A stretch of DNA of 64,000 nt from Micromonospora sp. WMMD812 (GTDB taxonomy: Bacteria; Actinomycetota; Actinomycetes; Mycobacteriales; Micromonosporaceae): contig NZ_CP114904.1 in NCBI RefSeq assembly GCF_027497215.1, forward strand, positions 4,917,001 to 4,981,000, read 5' to 3'. Under the pieces are notes generated by a model, which saw only the letters and a program-made list of their open reading frames with translations, ran no database searches and was not told where the DNA came from. The position numbers were made by a program, and so were the translations under genes. Positions 54,995 to 63,263 of this stretch are shown here, one piece after another. Positions within the stretch are counted from its first letter, which is position 1. Every line of letters begins with the position of its first letter.

Positions 54995-55066
54995 CGGTGG
55001 CCCGGTGGCGCGGTGGCGCGGTGGTGCGGTGGCGCGGTGGCGCGGTGGCGCGGTGGCGCGGTGGCC
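54995..55066. repeat. Octanucleotide tandem repeat, nine copies
   Basis: The unit CGGTGGCG is repeated nine times without interruption, with single-base variants in copies 1, 4 and 9. It starts 33 bases upstream of the tetR -35 region. No spacers are present, so it is not a CRISPR. Confidence 0.95.
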
Positions 55067-55108
55067 CGGTTCCATTCCTCGTCAGCCCACGCACCCACCC
55101 CGCCGCGC

Positions 55109-55168
55109 CTTTGGAGCTGAGTCGTTCAGGACATCGGCGCTGAGTCGTTTGCGACATCAGCTCTAAAG
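55109..55168. repeat. Inverted repeat enclosing two direct repeats
   Basis: CTTTGGAGCTGA (55109-55120) and its complement (55157-55168) match at 11 of 12 positions. Inside, GCTGAGTCGTT-N3-GACATC occurs twice (55116-55135 and 55139-55158; 17 of 20 match). The structure recalls insertion-sequence ends or paired operators. The rest of 54963-55235 shows no gene. Confidence 0.75.
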
Positions 55169-55235
55169 CGTCCGAGCGTCAAGTCACCAGCACCGCGTCA
55201 CCACGTCACCGGCTCACCGGCGCCAGTGGCGGGGC

Positions 55236-55979
55236 TCAGCGGCCGTCGCGAGGGGCGAAGACCGCCAGCGCGTCGGCGTCGCTGTGTCGGGAGCGCAGGT
55301 ATTCGTCGGCGAACCCGGCGGCGTCCGGGAAGGTCGAATCGGCGGCCACTCGGGCGCAGGCGGCGTCCACGTCGAAGTCGGTGCGGCGCAGCTGCACGCC
55401 GGGGCCGAGCAGCGCCCAGTAGGCGCCCGGACCGCCGTACGGCATGCCGACGCTGCCGGGATTGACGACCAGGCGCCGGTCGACCAGCCGGGTGAAGGGC
55501 ATGTGGGTGTGCCCGCAGACGACCGTGCGCACCTCGGCGGGGACGTCGGCGAACACCTCCGCCCAGCGCGTCATCCGGCTGTCGACGAGCACGACCTCCT
55601 CGTCGTCGCGGGGCGTGGCGTGGCAGAAGACGACCGGGCCGAGGCCGTCGATCTCCAGGGTCACCGTGAGCGGGAGCGCGGCCAGCCGAGCCACCTGGTC
55701 GTCGCGGAGTTCGCCGGCGGCCCAGTTCGACACCTCGATGGGGGACGCGCGCCCGGCGCGCGCCTCCACCAGTTCCCGGTCGGCGTTGCCCCGCACCCAG
55801 CAGGCCCGTTCGCCGAGGCCGGCGAGGAGATCGAGCACCTCCACCGGCTGCGGGCCGGCGGCGATGTCGCCGGTCAGCACGATCAGGTCGGCGGCGGCCA
55901 CGTCCGGCTCGGCCAGGACGGCCTCCAGCGCGGGCAGCACCCCGTGGATGTCGGAGAGGACGGCGACCCGGTTCAGCAT
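55236..55979 (-). CDS. YfcE/MJ0936-type metallophosphoesterase
   Basis: The 247-residue cytoplasmic protein has VLSDIHGVLPALEAVL, TGDIAAGPQP, VRGNADRE, FCHATPRDD and CGHTHMPF, the complete metal set of the MJ0936/YfcE phosphodiesterases. NPGSVGMPYGG, the C-terminal signature, is present. The physiological substrate of most members is unknown. The ATG at 55979 has a ggtggag site. It stands alone between the tetR operon and crp, all on the same strand. Confidence 0.9.
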   Translation of the reverse strand: MLNRVAVLSDIHGVLPALEAVLAEPDVAAADLIVLTGDIAAGPQPVEVLDLLAGLGERACWVRGNADRELVEARAGRASPIEVSNWAAGELRDDQVARLAALPLTVTLEIDGLGPVVFCHATPRDDEEVVLVDSRMTRWAEVFADVPAEVRTVVCGHTHMPFTRLVDRRLVVNPGSVGMPYGGPGAYWALLGPGVQLRRTDFDVDAACARVAADSTFPDAAGFADEYLRSRHSDADALAVFAPRDGR

Positions 55980-56107
55980 CGCTCCACCATCCCGCCGGGT
56001 CGAAACCTCGTCCAGCATTTCTGCCGCGGGCAGACGGCACGCGGCCCCGACCCGACCGGCCAGACATCGGCCGGCCACCCTCGGCCCGGCCAGGCTGCGG
56101 ACACGGA

Positions 56108-56140
56108 ACCGGCCCGGACCGTGGGACGGTCCGGGCCGGT
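56108..56140 (-). terminator. Terminator of crp
   Basis: A perfect 15-base stem, ACCGGCCCGGACCGT (56108-56122) with its complement at 56126-56140, closes a 3-base loop 40 bases after the crp stop. Confidence 0.9.
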
Positions 56141-56179
56141 GAATGCCGCATTGTCGGGACGGGCGCCCGACGGGTCGGG

Positions 56180-56857
56180 TCAGACGCGGGCGCGACGGGC
56201 CAGGCGCTCCGGGTCGAGGATGATGATGCTCTTGCCGTCCAGCCGCAGCCACCCGCGGGAGGCGAAGTCGGCGAGCGCCTTGTTCACGGTCTCCCGGGAG
56301 GCGCCGACGAGCTGGGCGATCTCCTCCTGGGTCAGGTCGTGGGTCACCCGCAGCACGCCGCCGTCCCGGGTGCCGAACCGGCCGGCCATCTGGAGCAGGT
56401 TCTTCGCCACCCGGCCGGGCACGTCGGTGAAGATCAGGTCGGCCAGCGAGTCGTTGGTCCGGCGCAGCCGGCGGGCCAGCACGCGGAGCAGCTGCTCGGC
56501 GATCTCCGGCCGGTTGTTCAGCCACGGCCGCAGCGCCTGCTTGCGCAGCCGCACCAGCCGGGTGTCGGTCACCGCGGTGGCGGTCGCCGTCCGCGGGCCG
56601 GGGTCGAAGAGCGACAGCTCGCCGACCATGTCCGACGGGCCCATCACCGCGATCAGGTTCTGCCGGCCGTCCGCCGCCCGGCGGCCGACCTTGATCTTGC
56701 CGGACAGCAGGATATAGAGACTGTCGCCGGGCTCGCCCTCGTTGAAGACGATCTCGCCCTTACGGACCTCGATCGTCTCCATCTCCTTGGCGAGCGCCTC
56801 GGCAGCCTCCGGGTCGACACCCTGGAAGATCCCGCTGCGGGCCAGTACCTCGTCCAT
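56180..56857 (-). CDS. crp: CRP-family cAMP-responsive regulator (Rv3676-like)
   Basis: The 225-residue protein has an N-terminal cyclic-nucleotide-binding domain (about 10-125; [20 protein letters not shown] and [17 protein letters not shown], the phosphate-binding cassette). A C-terminal winged helix-turn-helix (about 165-215, [20 protein letters not shown]) follows. It closely fits the actinobacterial Crp/GlxR group, the global cAMP regulator. The ATG at 56857 has ggaggt upstream. Divergence from the nth side matches M. tuberculosis. A -10-like TAGACT lies about 70 bases upstream of the start. Confidence 0.95.
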   Translation of the reverse strand: MDEVLARSGIFQGVDPEAAEALAKEMETIEVRKGEIVFNEGEPGDSLYILLSGKIKVGRRAADGRQNLIAVMGPSDMVGELSLFDPGPRTATATAVTDTRLVRLRKQALRPWLNNRPEIAEQLLRVLARRLRRTNDSLADLIFTDVPGRVAKNLLQMAGRFGTRDGGVLRVTHDLTQEEIAQLVGASRETVNKALADFASRGWLRLDGKSIIILDPERLARRARV

Positions 56858-56928
56858 CGCGCACCTCCGGTTGCGCGTTGCCGTCCCTCGGCCGGGTCCG
56901 CCGTCCGCTGGTCCCTCGCGCGCCGCCA

Positions 56929-56934
56929 AGTCTA
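56929..56934 (-). promoter_or_regulatory. Candidate -10 for crp
   Basis: TAGACT on the minus strand would give a leader of about 65 bases containing the ribosome site ggaggt. The -35 is not convincing. Confidence 0.35.
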
Positions 56935-57063
56935 GGCGCACGTGAGCTGGAATCAGAGGTGCACCCCTGGAATCTTGATCGTTGGACGTAACCCGGCCGT
57001 TCCGATCCGGCTCTATGATCGCCGACCCGTCAGGCCCGGACGCGTCGCTGGTCAGGCGGCCCG

Positions 57064-57069
57064 TAGGGT
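57064..57069 (+). promoter_or_regulatory. -10 of a leaderless promoter for cbiZ
   Basis: TAGGGT ends seven bases before the GTG at 57077. No ribosome site is present. Confidence 0.55.
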
Positions 57070-57076
57070 CAGCGGC

Positions 57077-57739
57077 GTGCTGAGCGAGCCGCTGCTGACC
57101 ACCCGTCGGGAGGACGACGCCGACGTCCCGATGTTGGTGTGGCGCTCGGCCTCGCCGCTGCGCGCCGTCAGCTCCGCGCCGCTGGGGGGCGGGATCGGCG
57201 TACGCCACTGGGTGCTGAACGCGACCGTGCCGATGTCGTACGACCGGGACGACCCCGCCGACCACCTGGCCGGGCTCGCTCACGGCCTCGGCCTCGACGG
57301 GCCCGGGGTGGGCCTGCTGACCGGCGTCGACGTCGCCGAGGTGGTGACCCGGACGGACGCGGGCGTGCGGGCCTGGGCGACGGTCGGCCTCGGCACCCCG
57401 GTCCCGGCCGCCGCACCCGCTCCGGCGGCGCCCGGCCAGCGGGTCGGCACGGTCAACATCGTGGTGTACGTGCCGGCGCGGCTGGGCGACGCCGCACTGG
57501 TCAACGCGGTGGCCACCGCGACCGAGGCGAAGGCTCAGGCGATCATGGAGCTGGGGTTGGCGGCGACCGGCACCCCGACGGACGCGGTCACCGTGCTCTG
57601 CCCGGTCGACGGCCCGGAGTCCGCCTACGGGGGGCCGCGCTCGACCTGGGGCGCGCCGCTGGCCCGGGCGGTGCACGCCGCCGTGCTCGCCGGCGGGGCC
57701 GGCACCGTGGTGCCCTGGTCGGAGCGGCTGACCGGCTGA
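57077..57739 (+). CDS. cbiZ: Adenosylcobinamide amidohydrolase
   Basis: CbiZ removes the aminopropanol side chain from adenosylcobinamide so that salvaged corrinoids re-enter cobalamin synthesis as adenosylcobyric acid. The 220-residue protein has the family core [20 protein letters not shown] and [22 protein letters not shown], with [17 protein letters not shown] near the end. The GTG at 57077 is supported by a leaderless promoter; in-frame sequence upstream precedes that promoter. No other cobalamin gene is nearby. It is divergent from crp and absent from this position in M. tuberculosis. Confidence 0.85.
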   Translation: MLSEPLLTTRREDDADVPMLVWRSASPLRAVSSAPLGGGIGVRHWVLNATVPMSYDRDDPADHLAGLAHGLGLDGPGVGLLTGVDVAEVVTRTDAGVRAWATVGLGTPVPAAAPAPAAPGQRVGTVNIVVYVPARLGDAALVNAVATATEAKAQAIMELGLAATGTPTDAVTVLCPVDGPESAYGGPRSTWGAPLARAVHAAVLAGGAGTVVPWSERLTG

Positions 57740-57781
57740 ACTTCCAGCCGATCGGCCCTCGTCCCGGCGATTCTGCCCAGG

Positions 57782-57787
57782 TAGGGT
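57782..57787 (+). promoter_or_regulatory. -10 of a leaderless promoter for the CapA-like gene
   Basis: TAGGGT ends eight bases before the ATG at 57796. Confidence 0.5.
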
Positions 57788-57795
57788 CGCGGGCG

Positions 57796-58968
57796 ATGTA
57801 CGCTGCCGTCCCTGCTCCGCCGCGCCCGCGCCGCCGAGCCACCGCCCTCGCGCTCGTCGCGCTCCTCGCCGTGTTCGTAGCCGGCTGCGCGGGGTCCGGC
57901 GCAGCTCCGGTCTGGCAGCCGGGCGCCGGTGGCGGCGGCACCGGCGCGCCGGTCGGCACGGGTGGTCCCTCCGCGAGCGGCGCTCCCGAGTCCGGTGGCG
58001 AGGCCGTCTCGCTCTCGGCGACCGGCGACATCATCATGGGCAACGCTCCGAACCGGCTGCCCGCCAACGGCGGCAAGGGCTTCTTCGACTCCGTCGAGAA
58101 GGCGCTCGCCGCCGACCTCGTGATGGGCAACCTGGAGGAGCCGCTGACGGTGGACACCGGCACCGGCAAGTGCGGGGCCAACTCCACCCGCTGCTTCCAG
58201 TTCCGGGCCCCGCCCGAGTACGCGGCGCACCTCCGCGACGCCGGGTTCGAGCTGCTCAACCAGGCCAACAACCACGGCTACGACTACGGGCCGAAGGGCT
58301 ACCAGAACACCCAGAAGGCGTTGGAGCGCTACGACCTGGCGCACACCGGCGCGCCGGACCAGATCACCGTGGTCGAGGTCAAGGGCGTCAAGATCGCGGT
58401 GGCGGGCTTCTCGTCGTACGTCTGGTCCAACAGCCTGATCGACATCGCCGAGGCGAAGCAGGTGATCGCCAAGGCGGCCACCATGGCCGACCTGGTGGTC
58501 GTGCAGGTGCACATGGGCGGCGAGGGTGCGGACAAGACCCGGGTACGGCCCGGCACCGAGATGTTCCTCGGCGAGAACCGGGGCGACCCGATCAAGTTCG
58601 CCAAGGCGATGATCGACTCCGGCGCCGACCTGATCGTCGGGCACGGCCCGCACGTCCTGCGCGGGATGGAGTTCTACAAGGGCCGGCTGATCGCGTACAG
58701 CCTGGGGAACTTCGCCGGCGGGGGCAACTCGCTGAGCAACGCCGGGCGGCTCGGCTGGGGCGGCGTGCTCAAGGTGTCGCTGCGGCCCGACGGCAGCTGG
58801 GCCGGCGGCTCCTTCACCTCGACGTTCATGAACGGCGCGGGCAAGCCGACGATGGACCCGGACGATCGCGGCCTGGGCCTGGTCAAGGAGGTCACCCGCC
58901 TCGACTTCCCGAAGACCGGGGCGCGGCTCGACGACGCCGGGAAGATCAGCCCGCCCGCCGCCGGCTGA
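57796..58968 (+). CDS. CapA-family lipoprotein (poly-gamma-glutamate synthesis/metallophosphatase fold)
   Basis: The 390-residue protein has a lipobox (FVAGCAG, Cys near 36) and a Gly/Ser/Pro linker, then a CapA domain. [11 protein letters not shown] (metal Asp), [30 protein letters not shown] and GHGPHVLRG form the metallophosphatase-like site. CapA proteins act at the surface in poly-gamma-glutamate or related polymer export; the other cap genes are missing here, so the role is open. The ATG at 57796 is read from a leaderless promoter. Confidence 0.88.
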   Translation: MYAAVPAPPRPRRRATALALVALLAVFVAGCAGSGAAPVWQPGAGGGGTGAPVGTGGPSASGAPESGGEAVSLSATGDIIMGNAPNRLPANGGKGFFDSVEKALAADLVMGNLEEPLTVDTGTGKCGANSTRCFQFRAPPEYAAHLRDAGFELLNQANNHGYDYGPKGYQNTQKALERYDLAHTGAPDQITVVEVKGVKIAVAGFSSYVWSNSLIDIAEAKQVIAKAATMADLVVVQVHMGGEGADKTRVRPGTEMFLGENRGDPIKFAKAMIDSGADLIVGHGPHVLRGMEFYKGRLIAYSLGNFAGGGNSLSNAGRLGWGGVLKVSLRPDGSWAGGSFTSTFMNGAGKPTMDPDDRGLGLVKEVTRLDFPKTGARLDDAGKISPPAAG

Positions 58969-59032
58969 CCCCTGCCGTGCCCGGCCCCGCTGAACCGGGG
59001 CGTGGGCCGCCGAGAGAGTCGGCGCGGCGACG

Positions 59033-59038
59033 TAGGCT
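59033..59038 (+). promoter_or_regulatory. -10 of a leaderless promoter for nth
   Basis: TAGGCT ends seven bases before the GTG at 59046. Confidence 0.55.
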
Positions 59039-59045
59039 GGCCGGC

Positions 59046-59834
59046 GTGACGAGTAGCTCCCCCGGCGCCAGCGAGACGGACCTCGGGCGCAAGCGCCGCG
59101 CCCGTCGGATCGGTCGGGTGCTGGCCGCGACCCACCCCGACGCGCACTGTGAACTGGACCACTCCAACGCGCTGGAGCTGGCCGTCGCCACGATCCTCTC
59201 CGCCCAGAGCACCGACAAGAAGATCAATGAGGTCACGCCGAAGCTCTTCGTGCGCTACCCGACGGCGGCCGACTACGCCGGCGCCGACCGGGGCGAGTTG
59301 GAAGAGCTGATCCGGCCGACCGGCTTCTTCCGCAACAAGACCGACTCGCTGATCAAGCTGGGGCGGGCGCTCGTGGAGCGCTACGACGGCCGGGTGCCCG
59401 GCAAGCTGGTCGACCTGGTGACGCTGCCCGGCATCGGCCGCAAGACCGCCAACGTGATCCTCGGCAACGCCTTCGACGTTCCCGGCATCACAGTCGACAC
59501 CCACTTCCAGCGACTCGTGCACCGCTGGCGGCTGACCACCGAGACCGATCCGGTGAAGATCGAGCACGCGATCGGCACGCTCTACGAGAAGCGCGACTGG
59601 ACGATGCTCTCGCACCGGGTGATCTTCCACGGCCGTCGGGTCTGCCACGCTCGCAAGCCGGCCTGCGGGGCGTGCACGCTGGCCAAACTCTGCCCGTCGT
59701 ACGGCACCGGGCCGACCGACCCGACCGTCGCGGTCAAGCTGCTCAAGGGCCCGCGCGCCCGCGACCTGGCGGTGGCCGCCGGGATCGACCCGGAGCTGGT
59801 GCCGGCCCAGGCGGTCGCCGCGGAGGTGCCGTGA
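59046..59834 (+). CDS. nth: Endonuclease III
   Basis: Nth removes oxidised pyrimidines from DNA and cuts the resulting abasic site. The 262-residue protein has the helix-hairpin-helix [11 protein letters not shown] with the catalytic Lys133, the catalytic Asp151 in TVDTHFQR (18 residues later, as in E. coli), and the [4Fe-4S] ligands Cys200, Cys207, Cys210 and Cys216 (C-X6-C-X2-C-X5-C). The GTG at 59046 is leaderless. It overlaps the next gene by four bases and starts the nth-TlpA-Nudix operon. Confidence 0.96.
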   Translation: MTSSSPGASETDLGRKRRARRIGRVLAATHPDAHCELDHSNALELAVATILSAQSTDKKINEVTPKLFVRYPTAADYAGADRGELEELIRPTGFFRNKTDSLIKLGRALVERYDGRVPGKLVDLVTLPGIGRKTANVILGNAFDVPGITVDTHFQRLVHRWRLTTETDPVKIEHAIGTLYEKRDWTMLSHRVIFHGRRVCHARKPACGACTLAKLCPSYGTGPTDPTVAVKLLKGPRARDLAVAAGIDPELVPAQAVAAEVP

Positions 59835-60445
59835 ACCGCAGGCTGGTCACGCTGCTCCTGCCGTTGCTGCTGGCCGCGGCCGGCTGCACCGCGACCGACA
59901 CCGAGCGCCCGGCTCCGTCCCGGCCGGGTGCGGCGGCCAGCCGGCCCTCGCCCTTCGCCGACTGCGCCGCGCTGACCACGGCGCCCTCGGCTGCCGCGTC
60001 CGCACCCACGTCCGCCACGGGCGACCCGCTGCCCGACCTGAGCCTCTCCTGCTTCACCGGCGGCGCGCCGGTCGCCCTCCGCGACATACGCGGCCCGGCG
60101 GTGGTCAACCTCTGGGCCTCGTGGTGCCCGCCGTGCCGCAAGGAACTGCCCGCCTTCCAGCGGCTGAGCGAACGCGCCGGCGGTCAACTCCAGGTGATCG
60201 GGGTGAACACCCGGGACGGCCGGGACGCCGCCCAGTCGATCGGCGAGGACTTCGGAATCCGGTTCCCGATTCTGGTCGACCAGGGTGAGGCACTGCAGCG
60301 GGCGCTCAACCGCAACGCCATCCCGCTCACCGTCTTCGTCGACGGGCAGGGGCGGGTCCGGCACGTCGACACCTCCGGCGCGCTGGACGACGCGCGTCTC
60401 GGCGCGCTGGTGCGTGAGCACCTCGGGGTGGCGGTGCCGGCGTGA
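59831..60445 (+). CDS. TlpA-like thioredoxin-fold lipoprotein (Rv3673c-like)
   Basis: The 204-residue lipoprotein (lipobox Cys19) carries an extracellular TlpA/ResA-type thioredoxin domain with WCPPC at Cys99-Cys102 and a cis-Pro in NAIPLTVF. Such proteins reduce disulfides outside the membrane, for example in cytochrome maturation. The gene order nth, thioredoxin-like and Nudix is the same as Rv3674c-Rv3673c-Rv3672c. Both ends overlap neighbours by four bases. Two further cysteines (Cys45, Cys74) lie before the domain. Confidence 0.92.
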   Translation: MNRRLVTLLLPLLLAAAGCTATDTERPAPSRPGAAASRPSPFADCAALTTAPSAAASAPTSATGDPLPDLSLSCFTGGAPVALRDIRGPAVVNLWASWCPPCRKELPAFQRLSERAGGQLQVIGVNTRDGRDAAQSIGEDFGIRFPILVDQGEALQRALNRNAIPLTVFVDGQGRVRHVDTSGALDDARLGALVREHLGVAVPA

Positions 60446-61134
60446 CCCGGAGACCGCCGGAGTGGATCGGGCCGCTGCTGGCCCGGCTCGGCACCGCCCG
60501 GGCCGAGGACTTCACCCGCCTGACCACCCCGGAGACCGGCGGTCGGGAGAGCGCGGTGCTGGTGCTGCTCGGCGAACAGCCCGGCACCGGCCCGGACGTG
60601 CTGATCCTCCAGCGGGCGGCGACCCTGCGCACCCACGCCGGCCAGCCGGCCTTTCCCGGCGGCGCCGCCGACCCGGAGGACGCCGACGCGTCGGCGACCG
60701 CGCTGCGCGAGGCGAACGAGGAGGTCGGTCTCGACCCGGGCAGCGTCACCGTCCTGGCCGAGCTGCCGAAGCTCTGGATCCCGGTGAGCGACTTCGTGGT
60801 GACCCCGGTCCTCGCCTGGTGGCACGCGCCGCACCCGGTGCACCCGCGGGAGCCGGCCGAGGTGGCGCACGTGGCCCGGCTGCCGATCGCCGAGCTGGTC
60901 GACCCGGACAACCGGATGCGGGTACGCCATCCGAGCGGCTGGATCGGTCCGGCGTTCGCCGCGCGCGGCATGCTGGTCTGGGGCTTCACCGCCGGGGTGC
61001 TGGCCGCCCTGCTCGACATGGGCGGCTGGACCCGCCCGTGGTCGCCCGGCCGGGTGGTCGACCTTCCGCCGACCGGCGCCTCGCCGGCCCCCTCCGCGGA
61101 CACCGACGAGGTGGACGAGACACCCGTACGCTGA
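60442..61134 (+). CDS. Nudix hydrolase, coenzyme A pyrophosphatase type (Rv3672c-like)
   Basis: The 230-residue protein has the CoA-diphosphatase signature LILQRAATLRTHAGQPAFPGG followed by the Nudix box ending ALREANEEVGL. It should cut CoA or oxidised CoA to 3',5'-ADP and phosphopantetheine. The GTG at 60442 overlaps the thioredoxin gene stop. A 63-base gap and a new promoter separate it from marP. Confidence 0.93.
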   Translation: MTRRPPEWIGPLLARLGTARAEDFTRLTTPETGGRESAVLVLLGEQPGTGPDVLILQRAATLRTHAGQPAFPGGAADPEDADASATALREANEEVGLDPGSVTVLAELPKLWIPVSDFVVTPVLAWWHAPHPVHPREPAEVAHVARLPIAELVDPDNRMRVRHPSGWIGPAFAARGMLVWGFTAGVLAALLDMGGWTRPWSPGRVVDLPPTGASPAPSADTDEVDETPVR

Positions 61135-61185
61135 CCGCCCGGTCACCTTCCGCATGCGATGGTCATCCGGCGAGCCCGCTGCCCG

Positions 61186-61191
61186 TACGCT
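61186..61191 (+). promoter_or_regulatory. -10 of a leaderless promoter for marP
   Basis: TACGCT ends six bases before the GTG at 61198. Confidence 0.5.
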
Positions 61192-61197
61192 TGACCC

Positions 61198-62376
61198 GTG
61201 TCCGCCGTCGATCTCGTTCTGCTGTTGCTCATGCTCGTGTTCGCGATCAGCGGATACCGTCAGGGCTTCGTCATCGGAATCCTGTCGTTCTCCGGGTTCT
61301 TCCTCGGCGCCCTGATCGGCCTCCAGGTCGGGCCGCTGCTCGCCCGCCAGTTCGTGGACAGCGGCACGCGGGTCCTGATATCGCTGGTGGCCGTCTTCGG
61401 GCTCGCCGTGGCGGGTCAGGCGCTCGCCGGCTGGCTCGGCTCCAACCTGCGCGCCGCGATCACCGGCTCCGGCCTGCGCAAGGTCGACGACGTCGGCGGC
61501 GCGTTCGTCTCGCTCTTCGCCGTGCTCCTGGTCGCCTGGTTGGTCGCGGTGCCGCTGGGTTCGTCGTCACTGCCCTGGCTGGCCTCGTCGGTCCGGAACA
61601 GCGCGCTGCTCACGGTGGTGGATCGGGTCCTGCCCGACCAGGCCCAGCAGCTCTCGACGGCGCTGCGCGACACCGTCGACACCAACGGCTTCCCGGACGT
61701 CTTCGGTGACCTCGCCCCCACCCGGGCCCGTCAGGTGGAGCCGCCGGATCCGGCGCTCGCCGGCTCCCAGGTGGTGGTCAACGGCCAACGCGCGGTGGTG
61801 AAGGTGCTCGGCTCCGCGCCGAGCTGCTCGCGGCGGATCGAGGGCTCCGGCTTCGTGTACGCCGACGACCGGGTGATGACCAACGCGCACGTGGTCGCCG
61901 GCACCCGTTCGGTGTCGGTGGAGCTGGGCGGCGACCGGTACGACGGCGAGGTGGTCGTCTACGACCCCGACCGGGACCTGGCGGTGCTGTACGTGCCGGG
62001 GCTGCCCGGTCCGTCGATGCGGTTCGCGGCCGGCAACGCGGGCAGCGGCGCGGACGCGATCGTCCTCGGCTTCCCGCTCGACGGGCCGTACAACGCCCAG
62101 TCGGCGCGGATTCGGGACGTGGACCGGATCACCGGACCGGACATCTACTCCTCGGGCGACGTGACACGGGAGATCTACACGATCCGGGCGCTGGTCCGCA
62201 GCGGCAACTCCGGTGGGCCGCTGGTCTCCTCGAACGGGCTCGTGCTGGGGGTGATCTTCGCGGCGGCGGCGGACGATCCGAACACCGGCTTCGCGGTCAC
62301 CGCGGCGGAGGCCCGCCCGGTCGCCCTGGCCGGCGCCGAGCGCACCCGCGCGACCGGCACCGGCGAGTGCACCTGA
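61198..62376 (+). CDS. marP: Membrane-anchored serine protease (MarP-like)
   Basis: The 392-residue protein has four N-terminal helices of the CvpA type (about 1-160) and an outer trypsin-like protease domain with His231 (TNAHVV), Asp260 (RDLAVL) and Ser338 (GNSGGP). Cys210 and Cys391 correspond to the Cys214-Cys395 disulfide of M. tuberculosis MarP, whose triad is His235, Asp264 and Ser343, so the match is nearly residue for residue. In that organism MarP is needed for acid resistance and cleaves RipA. The GTG at 61198 is leaderless. Confidence 0.95.
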   Translation: MSAVDLVLLLLMLVFAISGYRQGFVIGILSFSGFFLGALIGLQVGPLLARQFVDSGTRVLISLVAVFGLAVAGQALAGWLGSNLRAAITGSGLRKVDDVGGAFVSLFAVLLVAWLVAVPLGSSSLPWLASSVRNSALLTVVDRVLPDQAQQLSTALRDTVDTNGFPDVFGDLAPTRARQVEPPDPALAGSQVVVNGQRAVVKVLGSAPSCSRRIEGSGFVYADDRVMTNAHVVAGTRSVSVELGGDRYDGEVVVYDPDRDLAVLYVPGLPGPSMRFAAGNAGSGADAIVLGFPLDGPYNAQSARIRDVDRITGPDIYSSGDVTREIYTIRALVRSGNSGGPLVSSNGLVLGVIFAAAADDPNTGFAVTAAEARPVALAGAERTRATGTGECT

Positions 62377-62427
62377 CCCGATTCGGCAGGAGCGCCCTTG
62401 TGGGGCGGCCAGCGTCGGGCGGACTGA

Positions 62428-63159
62428 TCACGGCACGAGGGGCTCGGAGCGAGGTGTGGCGCGGTCGTCGCTGGTGGGGGTGACGGTCGGCAGTGTCGCG
62501 CGCCCCCATCGAACGCCACGGTCAAGGATCGACCGGGCCATGATGGCCACGCAGGCGCCGCCGTTGAGGAAGGACGCGACCACGTCGCTCGGGTGGTGCA
62601 TGCCCCGATACATGCGGGTCAGCGCGACGCCGACCGGCACCAGCACGAGCAGCATCCACCAGCTGGCCTTGGCGGCGGTGCTGCGTACCTGCAGCGCCAG
62701 CAGCACAGCGATGCCCACGTAGAGGGCCACCGCCGCCGAGGTGTGCCCGGACGGAAAGCTGGACGTGGGCGGGGAGACGTCCATGTGCTCGACGGCCGGC
62801 CGCCGGCGGTCGATGACCATCGTAGTCAGCAGGAACACCAGCGCCTGCGCGCTGACCGCGGCGCAGAGAAACAGCGGCTCCCGCCAGCGACGTAGCCACA
62901 GCCGCAGTGCCAGCGCGGCCAGCGCGGTGACCAGCACGATCATCTGGGTGCTGGCCAGGGTGCTGAAGACGAGCGACACGTCGTTCCAACCGGCCGTGCG
63001 ATCGGCGGCGAGTTCCCGATTGACCGCGTCCTCGGCGGTGAACGGCCAGGACCGGACGAGCACCCGGGTGACCAGCCCGCCCAGAAGCAGCATGACGGAG
63101 AGCAGCAGAGCCACCGGCAGCAGCACGCGACGGACGATCTGGACCATGGTGTCGGCCAT
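62428..63159 (-). CDS. PAP2-family membrane phosphatase
   Basis: The 243-residue protein has about six helices and the PAP2 catalytic signature: a basic RRRP motif (IDRRRPAVEH), SSFPSGHTSA, and TRMYRGMHHPSDV (Arg and nucleophile-supporting His). It should remove phosphate from lipid phosphates such as phosphatidate or undecaprenyl pyrophosphate on the outer face. The ATG at 63159 is clear. It is convergent with marP across 51 bases and follows a second PAP2 gene. Confidence 0.92.
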   Translation of the reverse strand: MADTMVQIVRRVLLPVALLLSVMLLLGGLVTRVLVRSWPFTAEDAVNRELAADRTAGWNDVSLVFSTLASTQMIVLVTALAALALRLWLRRWREPLFLCAAVSAQALVFLLTTMVIDRRRPAVEHMDVSPPTSSFPSGHTSAAVALYVGIAVLLALQVRSTAAKASWWMLLVLVPVGVALTRMYRGMHHPSDVVASFLNGGACVAIMARSILDRGVRWGRATLPTVTPTSDDRATPRSEPLVP

Positions 63160-63263
63160 GGGCCCGCCAATACCCGTCGAGCCGATCCGTTACGCCTTGG
63201 CGCCGTCCGTCCCGATCCAGGCCGGCCCGGAACCGTGGCGCCAGCGCGGCGGCTCGCCGCCGG

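Noticed and set aside
54995..55066. Possible CRISPR-like array
   Set aside because: The repeats are 8 bases and contiguous with no spacers and no cas genes.
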